The position numbers and the translations under genes were made by a program. From the NCBI GenBank assembly GCA_002688155.1, contig NZCH01000110.1:1-17940 (forward strand): DNA of 17,940 bases, read 5' to 3'. Below the pieces are notes generated by a model that was given only the letters and a program-made list of their open reading frames with translations, was not told where the DNA came from and made no database searches. Below, piece by piece: positions 1-7,020 of this stretch; positions within the stretch are counted from its first letter, which is position 1, and the number at the start of each line of letters is the position of its first letter. Source of the stretch: Phycisphaerae bacterium (GTDB lineage Bacteria; Planctomycetota; Phycisphaerae; Phycisphaerales; Phycisphaeraceae).

Positions 1-201
1 CATCAAACGTGATCCATGCGATCCGTATCTTGTAGCATCGGTGTCAAGAGAAATCCGGGGGATTTTTAGAGGTGGCCTTATTAGTATCGTGGCTATTTAC
101 AGTTTCATCCTCCGTGTTGTCCTGTCTTGGATTTGGAACGGTACTTGGCGCGCTGAGGCTTTTGGATCGGGACATTGATCTCGTTTGCAATATGATGGGT
201 T
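1..201. other. left-edge stretch without a recognisable gene
   Basis: I see no convincing gene here. A short open frame on the + strand from about 72 reads as a hydrophobic stretch, but it runs on as an arginine- and proline-rich shadow of the dioxygenase remnant downstream. A small hairpin (AAATCC, loop GGG, GGATTT, 51-65) is followed by two further T. The + frame that carries the PhyH-like remnant has a stop at 193-195, so the recognisable homology begins abruptly at about 202. Confidence 0.5.
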
Positions 202-471
202 GTGAACGTCGACATCGACCTAAAGGCCGGCGAAATATCCCCGCACTCGGATATGCTGCTGCACGGTTCGGAGCCCAACGGGTCAATGGGCCGGCGCAGC
301 GGCCTGACGATCCACTACGTCGTGACCAAAGTCCTGGCGACACGGGATTACGTCGTTGCCTCCATCCCCTGCCACGGCATCGATCCGCAGGGCAACTGGT
401 CCAACGTGCCGCGCCCGCACGACGAGGACCCGGCGCGGCGCGCCCTGCAAACGCAGGCGGCGAACGCTTGA
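202..471 (+). pseudogene. C-terminal remnant of a phytanoyl-CoA dioxygenase (PhyH) family protein
   Basis: The 89-residue frame reads like the last third of an Fe(II)/2-oxoglutarate dioxygenase of the PhyH family. An LKAGEIS turn is followed by HSDMLLHGSEPN, whose LLHGS histidine would be the distal iron ligand. The segment RRSGLTIHYV after it would carry the 2-oxoglutarate-binding arginine. The N-terminal two thirds, including the HxD iron motif, are absent. An in-frame stop lies at 193-195 and nothing PhyH-like is visible upstream in any frame. A GTG at 202 could serve as a start, but the product would lack half of the iron site and cannot be an active dioxygenase. The intact PhyH gene at 1620 has a different tail, so this is not a recent duplicate of it. 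I read it as a gene fragment left by a rearrangement. Confidence 0.68.
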
Positions 472-622
472 ACGCTATTTGAGCGGACAACGAGTCGCGA
501 CCGTGACGCAAGCGAGAAAGTTTTGACCTGACACGTGCGGCTCGTTAAGACACCATGCCAACATCAACAGACGTGTGACCATGTCGATCCCTCGTCTGCC
601 GTAAACTGGTAACGAACCACCC
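472..622. other. gap between dioxygenase remnant and transporter
   Basis: No gene or clear terminator is seen. A TTGACC at 523-528 looks like a -35 element, but the hexamer 16 bases downstream (TTAAGA, 545-550) is a poor -10. A CACGTG palindrome lies at 533-538. The promoter of the transporter gene must lie here or upstream, but I cannot place it. Confidence 0.3.
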
Positions 623-1504
623 ATGCCAACCCTCGCGATCCTGCTGATTCTGTGCTCGGCGCTCATGCATGCCGGTTGGAACCTGCTGGTGCATGCAGCG
701 CGCGAGGATCGGGATCTGCTGATCAGGATCAACCTGGTCTTTGGCCTGATGGGGCTGGGACCGGTTCTGGTCGCGGAATGGTATTGGCCGATGCTGACGC
801 CGTTTGCCTGGCTGATGCTGGCGATTGCGGGTGTCGGCCAGACGATATATTCGGTTGGCCTCTCCAAGGGGTATCGCCGCGGCGACTTTACCATCGTGTA
901 TCCGCTGGTTCGAGCGCTGCCGATCCTTTTTCTTGCGGCGGTGGACATCGTGCGGGACCGTATGCCCAACCTGCCCGGCTTTGCCGGCATCGTGCTGGTG
1001 ATGGTCGGATGTGCGCTGCTGGGCATGAACGCCATGCGCCGATCGCAACACGCTCGCGTGTCGTCGTTATGGCTTTGGATTGCGCTGGCCGCCGCAGGCA
1101 CCGTTTGTTACAGCACGGCCGACAAGTTCGGTCTCGAGTTGATGCCGAAAGGAATAAACGCAGCGCTTCGTTACGGCGTGATCGAGTTTCTGCTCAGCGG
1201 ACTGGGGGCGAGCCTGTGTCTGCGGCGGTCACCGAGAGAATTGTGGCGACTGGGTCCGAACGTGCGATGGCCCAAGATCTTCCTCGCTGCGTTTATGCTT
1301 GGCATCACTCACGTGCTGCTTCTGTGGGCATATCAACTGGTCGATCAGATCAGCTACGTGTCAGCTGGCCGGCAGATCAGCATCGCGATCGGCGTGGTGC
1401 TCGCGGCGTGGTTTTTGCATGAGCGCGTTGGCGTGTTACGGATCCTATTCGCGATTATCATCGCTGCCGGCGTGGCGATGATCGCCATGGGGGGACAACT
1501 GTAG
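623..1504 (+). CDS. EamA-family (DMT superfamily) membrane transporter
   Basis: The 293-residue protein is almost wholly hydrophobic, with about ten predicted membrane segments in two repeated halves of roughly five helices. This is the usual size and layout of EamA-type drug/metabolite transporters. The segment RRGDFTIVYPLVRALPILF (about residues 90-108) is typical of the end of the first EamA repeat. The second half ends with a glycine- and alanine-rich helix just before the stop. It would sit in the inner membrane and move a small metabolite, with direction and substrate unknown. The ATG at 623 has no strong Shine-Dalgarno site. It is the only dedicated transporter in the window and leads a + strand group with the PhyH and BKACE genes, so it may import or export their substrate or product (inference). 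Confidence 0.88.
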   Translation: MPTLAILLILCSALMHAGWNLLVHAAREDRDLLIRINLVFGLMGLGPVLVAEWYWPMLTPFAWLMLAIAGVGQTIYSVGLSKGYRRGDFTIVYPLVRALPILFLAAVDIVRDRMPNLPGFAGIVLVMVGCALLGMNAMRRSQHARVSSLWLWIALAAAGTVCYSTADKFGLELMPKGINAALRYGVIEFLLSGLGASLCLRRSPRELWRLGPNVRWPKIFLAAFMLGITHVLLLWAYQLVDQISYVSAGRQISIAIGVVLAAWFLHERVGVLRILFAIIIAAGVAMIAMGGQL

Positions 1505-1605
1505 GTGCCATGAGGTGCGTTTGAGACGATGCCGATGCGGGCCGAACAATTGGGCGGCGGCATGCTTCAAAATCACAATCGGTCATCGCCTGTCACCGCG
1601 GATAC

Positions 1606-1609
1606 GGAG
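1606..1609 (+). promoter_or_regulatory. ribosome binding site setting the PhyH start
   Basis: GGAG lies ten bases before the ATG at 1620. The open frame extends 35 codons further upstream, but that extension reads as arginine- and cysteine-rich non-protein sequence. The family's usual N-terminus, a short helix followed by DRDGFVIV, begins just after this ATG. Confidence 0.6.
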
Positions 1610-1619
1610 AATCAGAACC

Positions 1620-2444
1620 ATGCTTACAAATGACCAATTGGCCCAGTACGATCGTGACGGCTTCGTGATCGTCGAGAAGTTATTCGATCCGGAGGAGACG
1701 CAACTGTTATTGAAGATCGCCTCCGCCGATGATGCGCTGGAGCAGCCCGCGGAGAGTGCCGAGAAACTCGACCTGTCGCGCAAATTTGCGGCGAAGGTCC
1801 TTTCACTGGGTGACGGCGCCGGTGGGGAATCGAAGTTCTGGGTCGATGACGACCTGGGCGACGATTATTACAGCGCGATCTCTCGCTGCCGACGTATCGT
1901 CGACTCGGTTGAGCAGATGCTCGGAGGTGAGGTCTACCACTGGCATCACAAAATGATGCTCAAATCCGCGCGCACCGGCGGCGCGTTCATGTGGCACCAG
2001 GACTACGGGTACTGGCACAAGGTCGGATACTGCCTGTTTCCGTTCATGGGCAGTTGTATGATCGCCGTCAATCAGACGACGAAAGCCAACGGCTGCCTTC
2101 AGGTCCTTGCCGGGTCGCACCAGGTTGGTCTGATCAATCACGAGCGCGTCGACGGCCAGGCGACGGCGGACCCCGAACGTGTTGACGCCGCGGTCGAGCG
2201 CCTGCCGCTGGTCCATCTTGAACTCGATCCGGGCTCGGCCGTGTTTTTTCACTGTAACCTGCTGCACCGCTCCGACGCCAATCGCAGCGACAATCCGAGA
2301 TGGGCGCTGATTTGCTGTTACAACGCGGCCCGCAACGACCCATACCGTGATTCACACCATCCACGATACACGCCGCTGAGCAAACTCGATGATGACCAGG
2401 TCGTGCACGCTGGGCGGCGACAGTTGGAACTCATGGCGACTTAA
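1620..2444 (+). CDS. phytanoyl-CoA dioxygenase (PhyH) family Fe(II)/2-oxoglutarate oxygenase
   Basis: The 274-residue protein has the full PhyH layout. The N-terminal LTNDQLAQYDRDGFVIVE segment is typical. The proximal iron motif HQD (H126, D128) follows GGAFMW. The distal ligand is probably H216 in CNLLHRSDAN, and R227 (NPRWALICCYN) is the likely 2-oxoglutarate anchor. The family hydroxylates small molecules in the cytoplasm using oxygen and 2-oxoglutarate. The substrate cannot be read from sequence, and bacterial members act on alkyl, amino acid and secondary-metabolite substrates. The gene lies 115 bases after the transporter and 104 bases before the BKACE gene on the same strand, so co-transcription is possible. 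All catalytic residues are present, in contrast to the truncated PhyH piece at 202-471. Confidence 0.9.
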   Translation: MLTNDQLAQYDRDGFVIVEKLFDPEETQLLLKIASADDALEQPAESAEKLDLSRKFAAKVLSLGDGAGGESKFWVDDDLGDDYYSAISRCRRIVDSVEQMLGGEVYHWHHKMMLKSARTGGAFMWHQDYGYWHKVGYCLFPFMGSCMIAVNQTTKANGCLQVLAGSHQVGLINHERVDGQATADPERVDAAVERLPLVHLELDPGSAVFFHCNLLHRSDANRSDNPRWALICCYNAARNDPYRDSHHPRYTPLSKLDDDQVVHAGRRQLELMAT

Positions 2445-2534
2445 CTCTTGAGCGATTGCAGATGGGGATACCCCCACCGTAACTCTGTCTGGCGTTATCA
2501 TTTTCGAATGGCACGCTTTGTATTCAGACTTCAC

Positions 2535-2540
2535 AAGGGA
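2535..2540 (+). promoter_or_regulatory. ribosome binding site for a TTG start
   Basis: AAGGGA precedes the TTG at 2549 by eight bases. No ATG or GTG in that frame lies between this site and the conserved N-terminal beta-strand of the BKACE protein, so the site supports the rare TTG start. Confidence 0.55.
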
Positions 2541-2548
2541 GTTGATCT

Positions 2549-3484
2549 TTGAGTTCGCAAGCCAACGTGATCATAACGTGTGCCATCACGGGCGCTATCC
2601 ATACGCCGACGATGTCCGAGTACCTGCCTGTTACCCCGGAGCAGATTGCAGAGCAATCGATCGAGGCGGCTCGCGCCGGCGCGGCGATCGTGCATTTGCA
2701 CGCGCGGGATCCAGAAGATGGCCGTCCCACACCAGACCCGGACGTGTTTCGACAGTTTCTGCCACAAATCAAAGAGGCTACGGATGCGGTGATCAACGTC
2801 ACGACCGGTGGTGGCCACGGTATGACGGTTCAAGAGCGACTGGCTGCAGCGATGGCCTTCGAGCCCGAAATGTGCTCACTGAATATGGGCTCCATGAATT
2901 TCGGTCTGTTTCATTTGCTGCCTCGGTACACAACGTGGAAATACGACTGGGAACCGCAGCAACTTGAAACAACAAGAGATTACATCTTTAAGAACACGTT
3001 CAAGGATATCGAGACCATCCTCGAGCAGCTGGGTCAGGGATGCGGTACGCGGTTCGAGTTCGAGTGCTACGACGTGGGACATCTTTACACGCTCGCACAT
3101 TTTCTTGAGCGCGGTCTGGTCCAACCGCCGCTGTTCGTTCAGACGATCTTTGGGGTTCTGGGCGGCATCGGGCCTGACTCGGAAAACCTGTTGCACATGA
3201 AGCGCATTGCCGACAAACTCTTTGGTGACGATTATTTATGGTCAATTCTGGCGGCCGGGCGACACCAACTGGGACTTTGCACGATGGGAGCAACCATGGG
3301 CGGCAACGTGCGTGTGGGACTGGAAGATAATCTGTATCTGGCGAAAGGAGAATACGCTCGCTCCAATGCCGTGCTGGTTCAGCGGATGCGCGAGATTCTC
3401 AACCGTCTCTCGCTCACGATCGCAACACCGTCCGAAGTACGCGAGCGTCTGCAGTTGAAGGGCAAGACGGCTGTCAGGTTTTGA
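2549..3484 (+). CDS. beta-keto acid cleavage enzyme (BKACE, DUF849; 3-keto-5-aminohexanoate cleavage enzyme family)
   Basis: The 311-residue TIM barrel belongs to the family that condenses a beta-keto acid with acetyl-CoA to give acetoacetate and a CoA ester, using a zinc ion. The metal-site residues are visible: H49 and H51 in VHLHARDPEDGRPTP, and E259 in VRVGLEDN. The family's TTGGG (85-89) and the acidic FEFECYD segment (about 169-175) are also present. The residue after TGA in the first strand is isoleucine (I17), where the lysine-fermentation enzyme Kce has glutamate that binds the substrate amino group. Its usual substrate is therefore unlikely. A stretch of about 25 residues after NFG (119-145, rich in W and Y) is longer than in Kce and marks a distinct DUF849 subgroup. 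Translation probably starts at TTG. The gene ends 71 bases from a convergent isomerase gene. Confidence 0.88.
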   Translation: MSSQANVIITCAITGAIHTPTMSEYLPVTPEQIAEQSIEAARAGAAIVHLHARDPEDGRPTPDPDVFRQFLPQIKEATDAVINVTTGGGHGMTVQERLAAAMAFEPEMCSLNMGSMNFGLFHLLPRYTTWKYDWEPQQLETTRDYIFKNTFKDIETILEQLGQGCGTRFEFECYDVGHLYTLAHFLERGLVQPPLFVQTIFGVLGGIGPDSENLLHMKRIADKLFGDDYLWSILAAGRHQLGLCTMGATMGGNVRVGLEDNLYLAKGEYARSNAVLVQRMREILNRLSLTIATPSEVRERLQLKGKTAVRF

Positions 3485-3555
3485 TCCGACGAGCCGAGGC
3501 CCGTGAAAGCAACTCAAGGGCATTTCACAAACGGGAGGACGAGTCTCCCATGCAA
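3485..3555. terminator. possible weak terminator between convergent genes
   Basis: The gap between two converging stops holds two imperfect inverted repeats: GTGAAA with TTTCAC around 3503-3527, and GGGAG with CTCCC at 3533-3549. Neither is followed by a T run. This is a possible factor-assisted stop only. Confidence 0.2.
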
Positions 3556-4392
3556 TCATTTGAGCGACCGCAGAAAGTCGCGGAAGAGAATCGTCTCGCT
3601 CAGATTGTCCACGCGGTTGCAATTCTCCCATTCAATCCAGACGTACTCCAGGGCGAGATATCCGCGGTATCCGACGGCCTTCATCACCTTCACAATACGC
3701 GCAAAATCGATCGTATTATCGCGGAACGTTGCCTGTATCGCGCCGTGTCGTGCGCCGCGTACATGGAAATGGCTGGCGTGAGCGATCAAGGGTTCGACCT
3801 GCGCGTCGGGCATGCCAACTCGCGCGAAATGGCCGTAGTCGAGCGTGTAGGTCAGCCCTGGAACCGACTGAACCAATCGCAGCGCTGATCTGGGCCGCGG
3901 CGCGATCGAGCCGATGTGCGGTTCCACGCCCAGCACGATCCGGTAGGGCGCGGCGCAATCGATCCGCCACACAAGTTCCTCGCGCCCACGAGCCAGCGAT
4001 TCCGTCCGAGCCTCCTCCTTGAAGAAAACCCCTGGACCGATGGAGATGTGCTTGGCACCGCACGTCGCGGCATAGTCCAGCGAGCGCTCAAACCAGTCGC
4101 GGGCTCTGCGCCGGCGCGAGGCCTGGGGGTGATTGATGGCGTACGATCGACCATCATTGTCAACTTGAAGAAAGATGTCTGCCGCCTTTAAGCCGCGCGC
4201 ATCCAATTTCTTTTTGAGCGTGCGTGCCGCCCGGCTGACGTTTTTTAACTGGTCCGAAGGCTGCAGATGTGATCGATCCTCAAACAAACCGATATCCACG
4301 CCACGAAAGCCCAGCGTGGCGATGAGCGTCAGCACATCGTCGTGCGGCAGCAGTGGGAACGTGAAATCCGCACAGGCAAGTTTTAGTTTCAT
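3556..4392 (-). CDS. sugar phosphate isomerase/epimerase (xylose-isomerase-like TIM barrel)
   Basis: The 278-residue protein has the AP-endonuclease-2/xylose-isomerase-like barrel. It starts MKLKLACADFTFPLLP, with the first helix reading LIATLGFRGVDIGLFED. A full set of likely metal ligands is seen: E157 in LGVEPHIG, D185 and H188 in TLDYGHF, H208/H210 in HFHVRG, and E249 in LALEYVW. Members isomerise or epimerise sugars and inositols, or eliminate from 3-keto-glycosides, with Mn, Co or Mg in the cytoplasm. The ATG at 4392 has an AAGAG site seven bases upstream. It is the last gene of the minus-strand run that begins with the beta-helix protein. The 205-base gap before it holds a foreign-looking PEP-CTERM tail, so it may have its own promoter. 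The exact substrate is unknown. Confidence 0.87.
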   Translation of the reverse strand: MKLKLACADFTFPLLPHDDVLTLIATLGFRGVDIGLFEDRSHLQPSDQLKNVSRAARTLKKKLDARGLKAADIFLQVDNDGRSYAINHPQASRRRRARDWFERSLDYAATCGAKHISIGPGVFFKEEARTESLARGREELVWRIDCAAPYRIVLGVEPHIGSIAPRPRSALRLVQSVPGLTYTLDYGHFARVGMPDAQVEPLIAHASHFHVRGARHGAIQATFRDNTIDFARIVKVMKAVGYRGYLALEYVWIEWENCNRVDNLSETILFRDFLRSLK

Positions 4393-4597
4393 TGCATCAC
4401 TCTTATTTTACGGTCGTCGATTTGCCCATCGGCCCGGGCATTGCGCCATACGTGGGCATGCGCATCGAAGATTTGCTTGGCGAGGACGAACTGCCCAATC
4501 CGGACCTGGTGATCACAACGATTCCCGAGCCGGCGATACCGGCGTTGGCTTTCGCGGGGTTGGTGAGTTTGATGTTGCGCCGGTTCGCCACGCCCCG
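4392..4597 (+). pseudogene. orphan PEP-CTERM sorting tail (gene remnant)
   Basis: On the strand opposite to both neighbours, the frame through 4392-4597 reads a plausible protein end. An acidic linker (GEDELPNPDLVITT) is followed by IPEPAIPALAFAGLVSLMLRR. The PEP box, the hydrophobic membrane stretch and the arginine pair are the three parts of a PEP-CTERM exosortase-recognition domain, which normally sits at the very C-terminus. No body of a secreted protein precedes it: the frame is closed by a stop at 4362-4364 inside the neighbouring isomerase gene. No stop follows the arginines, and the frame runs to 4670 as antisense of the next gene's 3' end. I read it as the cut-off tail of a lost surface protein. 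A 62-residue minus-strand frame over the same DNA (4403-4591) is less protein-like. Confidence 0.55.
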
Positions 4598-5779
4598 TTA
4601 CCCACGGAACCCTGCGCTTTGCAGTGCCGGTGCGATCCAATCGATCGCGCGGCGCGGCGCTTCGCCGTAGTTGTAGAACAGCACCTCGTCCGCGCCGGCA
4701 TCGGCGATGGCGCGCACGGCGGCGCAGGTGTCCTGCTCCGACTGCATTGCCCAGCCCATGCCCGGGTGGTTGTACCCCATGCGCACGGTGAAACCCAGTT
4801 CCTGGTCAGCCGTGAGTGTCCTTTTTGTTTGGGCGACAAGTTGCGCCATGCGCTGCGGCGTTTCGCCGTACCCGCCAGACAGTGCCATGTCGACCGACGG
4901 GCTTGCCTTGCCTTCGAGTTTGACGCCGTGCTCACGCACAATCTGCGCCAGCTCGGCCAACACGGTTTCTTCCGTGCGTCGCATGTGCGCTTCGTAACCG
5001 GCCAGGGGTGCGTCCTGCGCAAACTGCTCGATCGTCTCAGGCAGGTCCGTGGGAATTGTAGGCGCCTCGTCGAAGTACCGATCCATGTGTGCTCGTACGG
5101 CGCGGCGCAGCCGCTCGACGTCCACCCCCGCGTTGCTGGCCTGCTCGACGTCCGCGTCGTTAAAGCTCAGGTCCAACAGCGCCTTCTCGAGCGGTCGCAG
5201 GTACACGCCGTCACGCTCGTGATGGTGACCGCTGACCCACGTCCCGCCATGCAGACGACTCCGATAGTCCGGTGCTTCGACCATGACTGACAGCAGCGAA
5301 TACCGCTCGGCCAGGTCGCCCGCCACCGCGTGCACGAATGCCCGCGCGTCCGGGTGTGCCGGTGACATCGCGTGCGGGTACGAGTCGCCGTACACGTTCC
5401 GGATCGTCGCGTCCGGGTGCAGCAGCCCCAGGCGGGTGTTGTGAAAGCACACCATCCACGCGGACACCCCAAGCCCAACGTCGCTTGCCCGCTCACATAT
5501 CTCGCCGAACCAGTCCGTGTCTTTGCACATCGACGCGACGACCGGCTTGATCACGCTGTCACTGTAACGCGACTCATTGGGATGGAAATATACAACGCCG
5601 TCCTCCAGCAGATACGTCCTGCGTTTCGGGTTGTGCGGGTGCATGAAGAACCCGGCGTGGTACAGGCTCGTGAGCGAAATACGCGTCACGCCCAGGTCGC
5701 GAATGCGCGCAAGCAGCGTGTCGACGCCTTCGTCGACGAAGTCCCAAGTGTATGTTAATAGGCCTGCGCGTTTGAGCAT
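4598..5779 (-). CDS. uncharacterised TIM-barrel protein resembling glycoside-hydrolase-like families
   Basis: I do not recognise a named family with certainty. The 393-residue soluble protein begins with barrel strand patterns (LLTYTWDFVDEGVDTLLARI, then VTRISLTSLYHAG). Histidine- and asparagine-rich loops follow: FFMHPHNPKRR at 44-54, CFHNTRLGLLHPDATIRNVYGD at 111-132 and SPAHPDARAF at 139-148. The segment VMVEAPDYRS (E168) followed by SGHHHERDG (183-191) looks like an active-site wall. This arrangement resembles hypothetical glycoside-hydrolase-like proteins found next to sugar-catabolic genes. There is no signal peptide, so it should act in the cytoplasm. An AGGA site lies four to five bases before the ATG at 5779. 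It lies downstream of the enolase-superfamily gene, separated by 90 bases that contain two strong hairpins. A role in breaking down a sugar derivative is inferred from context. Confidence 0.72.
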   Translation of the reverse strand: MLKRAGLLTYTWDFVDEGVDTLLARIRDLGVTRISLTSLYHAGFFMHPHNPKRRTYLLEDGVVYFHPNESRYSDSVIKPVVASMCKDTDWFGEICERASDVGLGVSAWMVCFHNTRLGLLHPDATIRNVYGDSYPHAMSPAHPDARAFVHAVAGDLAERYSLLSVMVEAPDYRSRLHGGTWVSGHHHERDGVYLRPLEKALLDLSFNDADVEQASNAGVDVERLRRAVRAHMDRYFDEAPTIPTDLPETIEQFAQDAPLAGYEAHMRRTEETVLAELAQIVREHGVKLEGKASPSVDMALSGGYGETPQRMAQLVAQTKRTLTADQELGFTVRMGYNHPGMGWAMQSEQDTCAAVRAIADAGADEVLFYNYGEAPRRAIDWIAPALQSAGFRG

Positions 5780-5809
5780 TTTGTCCTGCAGGTTTTGGGT
5801 GTCGGGTGG

Positions 5810-5831
5810 GGCGGGGGCTTAAGTCCCCGCC
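5810..5831. repeat. 22-base self-complementary hairpin
   Basis: GGCGGGGGCTT directly followed by AAGTCCCCGCC forms a near-perfect palindrome. The only mismatch is G opposite T, which pairs as a wobble in RNA. It sits between two minus-strand genes. It could be a REP-like element or an mRNA-processing or stabilising hairpin. It has no T run on either side, so simple intrinsic termination is unlikely. Confidence 0.6.
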
Positions 5832-5848
5832 CGGTCGCTTGCGACCGG
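5831..5848. repeat. perfect 8-base-pair inverted repeat
   Basis: CCGGTCGC, spacer TT, GCGACCGG. It abuts the 22-base palindrome just before it, giving two consecutive cruciform or hairpin structures in a 90-base intergenic gap. It lies 21 bases beyond the 3' end of the enolase-superfamily gene. Confidence 0.6.
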
Positions 5849-5869
5849 TTCTGACTGCATCAGCGCCGA

Positions 5870-6976
5870 TCACGCTACGTTGTACTTCTCCAGGGCGTCA
5901 CGGTCCAACTCGACGCCAAGCCCCGGCCTGTCCGGCACCACGGCGCACCCGTTGGCCATCTCAATGGGTTCGATGATCAGGTCGTCCTCACGAAACAAAT
6001 GTCCGATTATGTCGCTGGGCAGTTGGCACCCGGCGGCCGCGGCCGCGTGGACGCTGCTCATGTCGCGCACGCCAAGATCCATGCCGGTGCCGCGCCACGT
6101 GGGGTAACCCGCGGTGCGCGTGAAACGCGCCCATTCGCTGAATTCCTTGAGCGGGCCCAGCAGGTTGTAGCAGTCGGCCGCATCCGCCTGCAGCGCCGGC
6201 ATGAGTTGCCGAACTGACGATAAATGCAGCGCGATGTCCTGCGGTATCTGGTTTCGCAGCGCGACGTACCAGTCGAACTTGTCCTGCGGTACCGGACTTT
6301 CAAACGTAACGCGGTCGAACTTCTCCAGCGACCGGGAAACCTCAAGCGTGTTCTCGACGGTATCGAACCGCTCGTTGGGGTCGAACACGATTGAGAAATG
6401 CGGCGCCTCCTGGCGCACGGCTTCTACGCGCTGTACGATCGGGTCGCCGAACTTGCATTTCATCTTCACGCTCTGGAAGCCCAGTTCGGCGGCCAGCCGC
6501 GTTCGTCGCGCGGTCTCGTCCGGGCTGGCGCGACCCATCCAGTAGTCGACGGGCACGTGATCGACCAGCTTGCCGCCCAGCAAATAATGAACGGGCACAC
6601 CCAGGTGTTTGCCGAGCAGGTCCAGCCACGCCATTTCGTACGCTTCATAAATGATGTACGACTCGTAAGTGTCGCCATGCGGCAACGGCAGGTTGCCGAC
6701 GGGCAGTTCAAGGAGCGTCTTGCCGATGATCGCGTCGGCATGTTGACGCAACGGTTCGAGCAAGTCGCCGCGGCGCGGCTCGCCCAGACCGGTCAGGCCG
6801 TTGTCCGCCACCAGTTCAATGATCCATTTGGGAAACTCCCAGAAGTTCAGGCTGCGACCTGACACCGGGTCCGGCGCGCACAACTTGTCCTCCACACCCG
6901 GCGAATGGACCGTGTCCGGCTTCATCGGCACGATCACTTTGTGAATGCAAACGTCGACGATACGAAGCATGCTCAT
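5870..6976 (-). CDS. mandelate racemase/muconate lactonizing enzyme (enolase superfamily), probable acid-sugar dehydratase
   Basis: The 368-residue protein has the enolase-superfamily capping domain (about 1-135) and barrel. K171 and K173 in VKMKCK are the candidate second-strand bases. D199 in VFDPNE and E226 in VTFESP are the first two metal ligands. At the third ligand position, where the superfamily has aspartate or glutamate, the strand reads IALHLSS with H251. Family members abstract a proton next to a carboxylate, and in sugar-catabolic loci most dehydrate aldonates or glucarate-like acids. The C-terminal SDIIGHLFREDDLIIEP segment is a shared feature of a planctomycete-type subgroup as I recall it. 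AAGGA sits three bases before the ATG at 6976 but nine before a second in-frame ATG at 6970, so translation may start two codons later. It follows the beta-helix gene by 44 bases and is probably co-transcribed with it. Confidence 0.85.
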   Translation of the reverse strand: MSMLRIVDVCIHKVIVPMKPDTVHSPGVEDKLCAPDPVSGRSLNFWEFPKWIIELVADNGLTGLGEPRRGDLLEPLRQHADAIIGKTLLELPVGNLPLPHGDTYESYIIYEAYEMAWLDLLGKHLGVPVHYLLGGKLVDHVPVDYWMGRASPDETARRTRLAAELGFQSVKMKCKFGDPIVQRVEAVRQEAPHFSIVFDPNERFDTVENTLEVSRSLEKFDRVTFESPVPQDKFDWYVALRNQIPQDIALHLSSVRQLMPALQADAADCYNLLGPLKEFSEWARFTRTAGYPTWRGTGMDLGVRDMSSVHAAAAAGCQLPSDIIGHLFREDDLIIEPIEMANGCAVVPDRPGLGVELDRDALEKYNVA

Positions 6977-6998
6977 GTGTCCTTCGCTGTGCGAGCTG

Positions 6999-7018
6999 TC
7001 GCGGCCGAATGGCCGCGA
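6999..7018. repeat. perfect 8-base-pair hairpin after the beta-helix stop
   Basis: TCGCGGCC, loop GAAT, GGCCGCGA. It fills most of the 44-base gap between the stop of the beta-helix gene and the start of the dehydratase gene. Its position fits a stabilising or attenuating element that lowers expression of the next gene. It has no T run. Confidence 0.55.
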
Positions 7019-7020
7019 TC

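Noticed and set aside
36..52. A TTGACA on the minus strand near the left edge as a promoter
   Set aside because: No acceptable -10 element 15-19 bases downstream.
44..511. A 155-residue minus-strand open frame at the left edge
   Set aside because: Arginine- and serine-rich, no domain, and antisense to the PhyH-like remnant; a high-GC shadow.
4175..5290. A 371-residue plus-strand open frame
   Set aside because: It lies antisense to two well-supported minus-strand genes and its translation is arginine-, histidine- and valine-rich without motifs.
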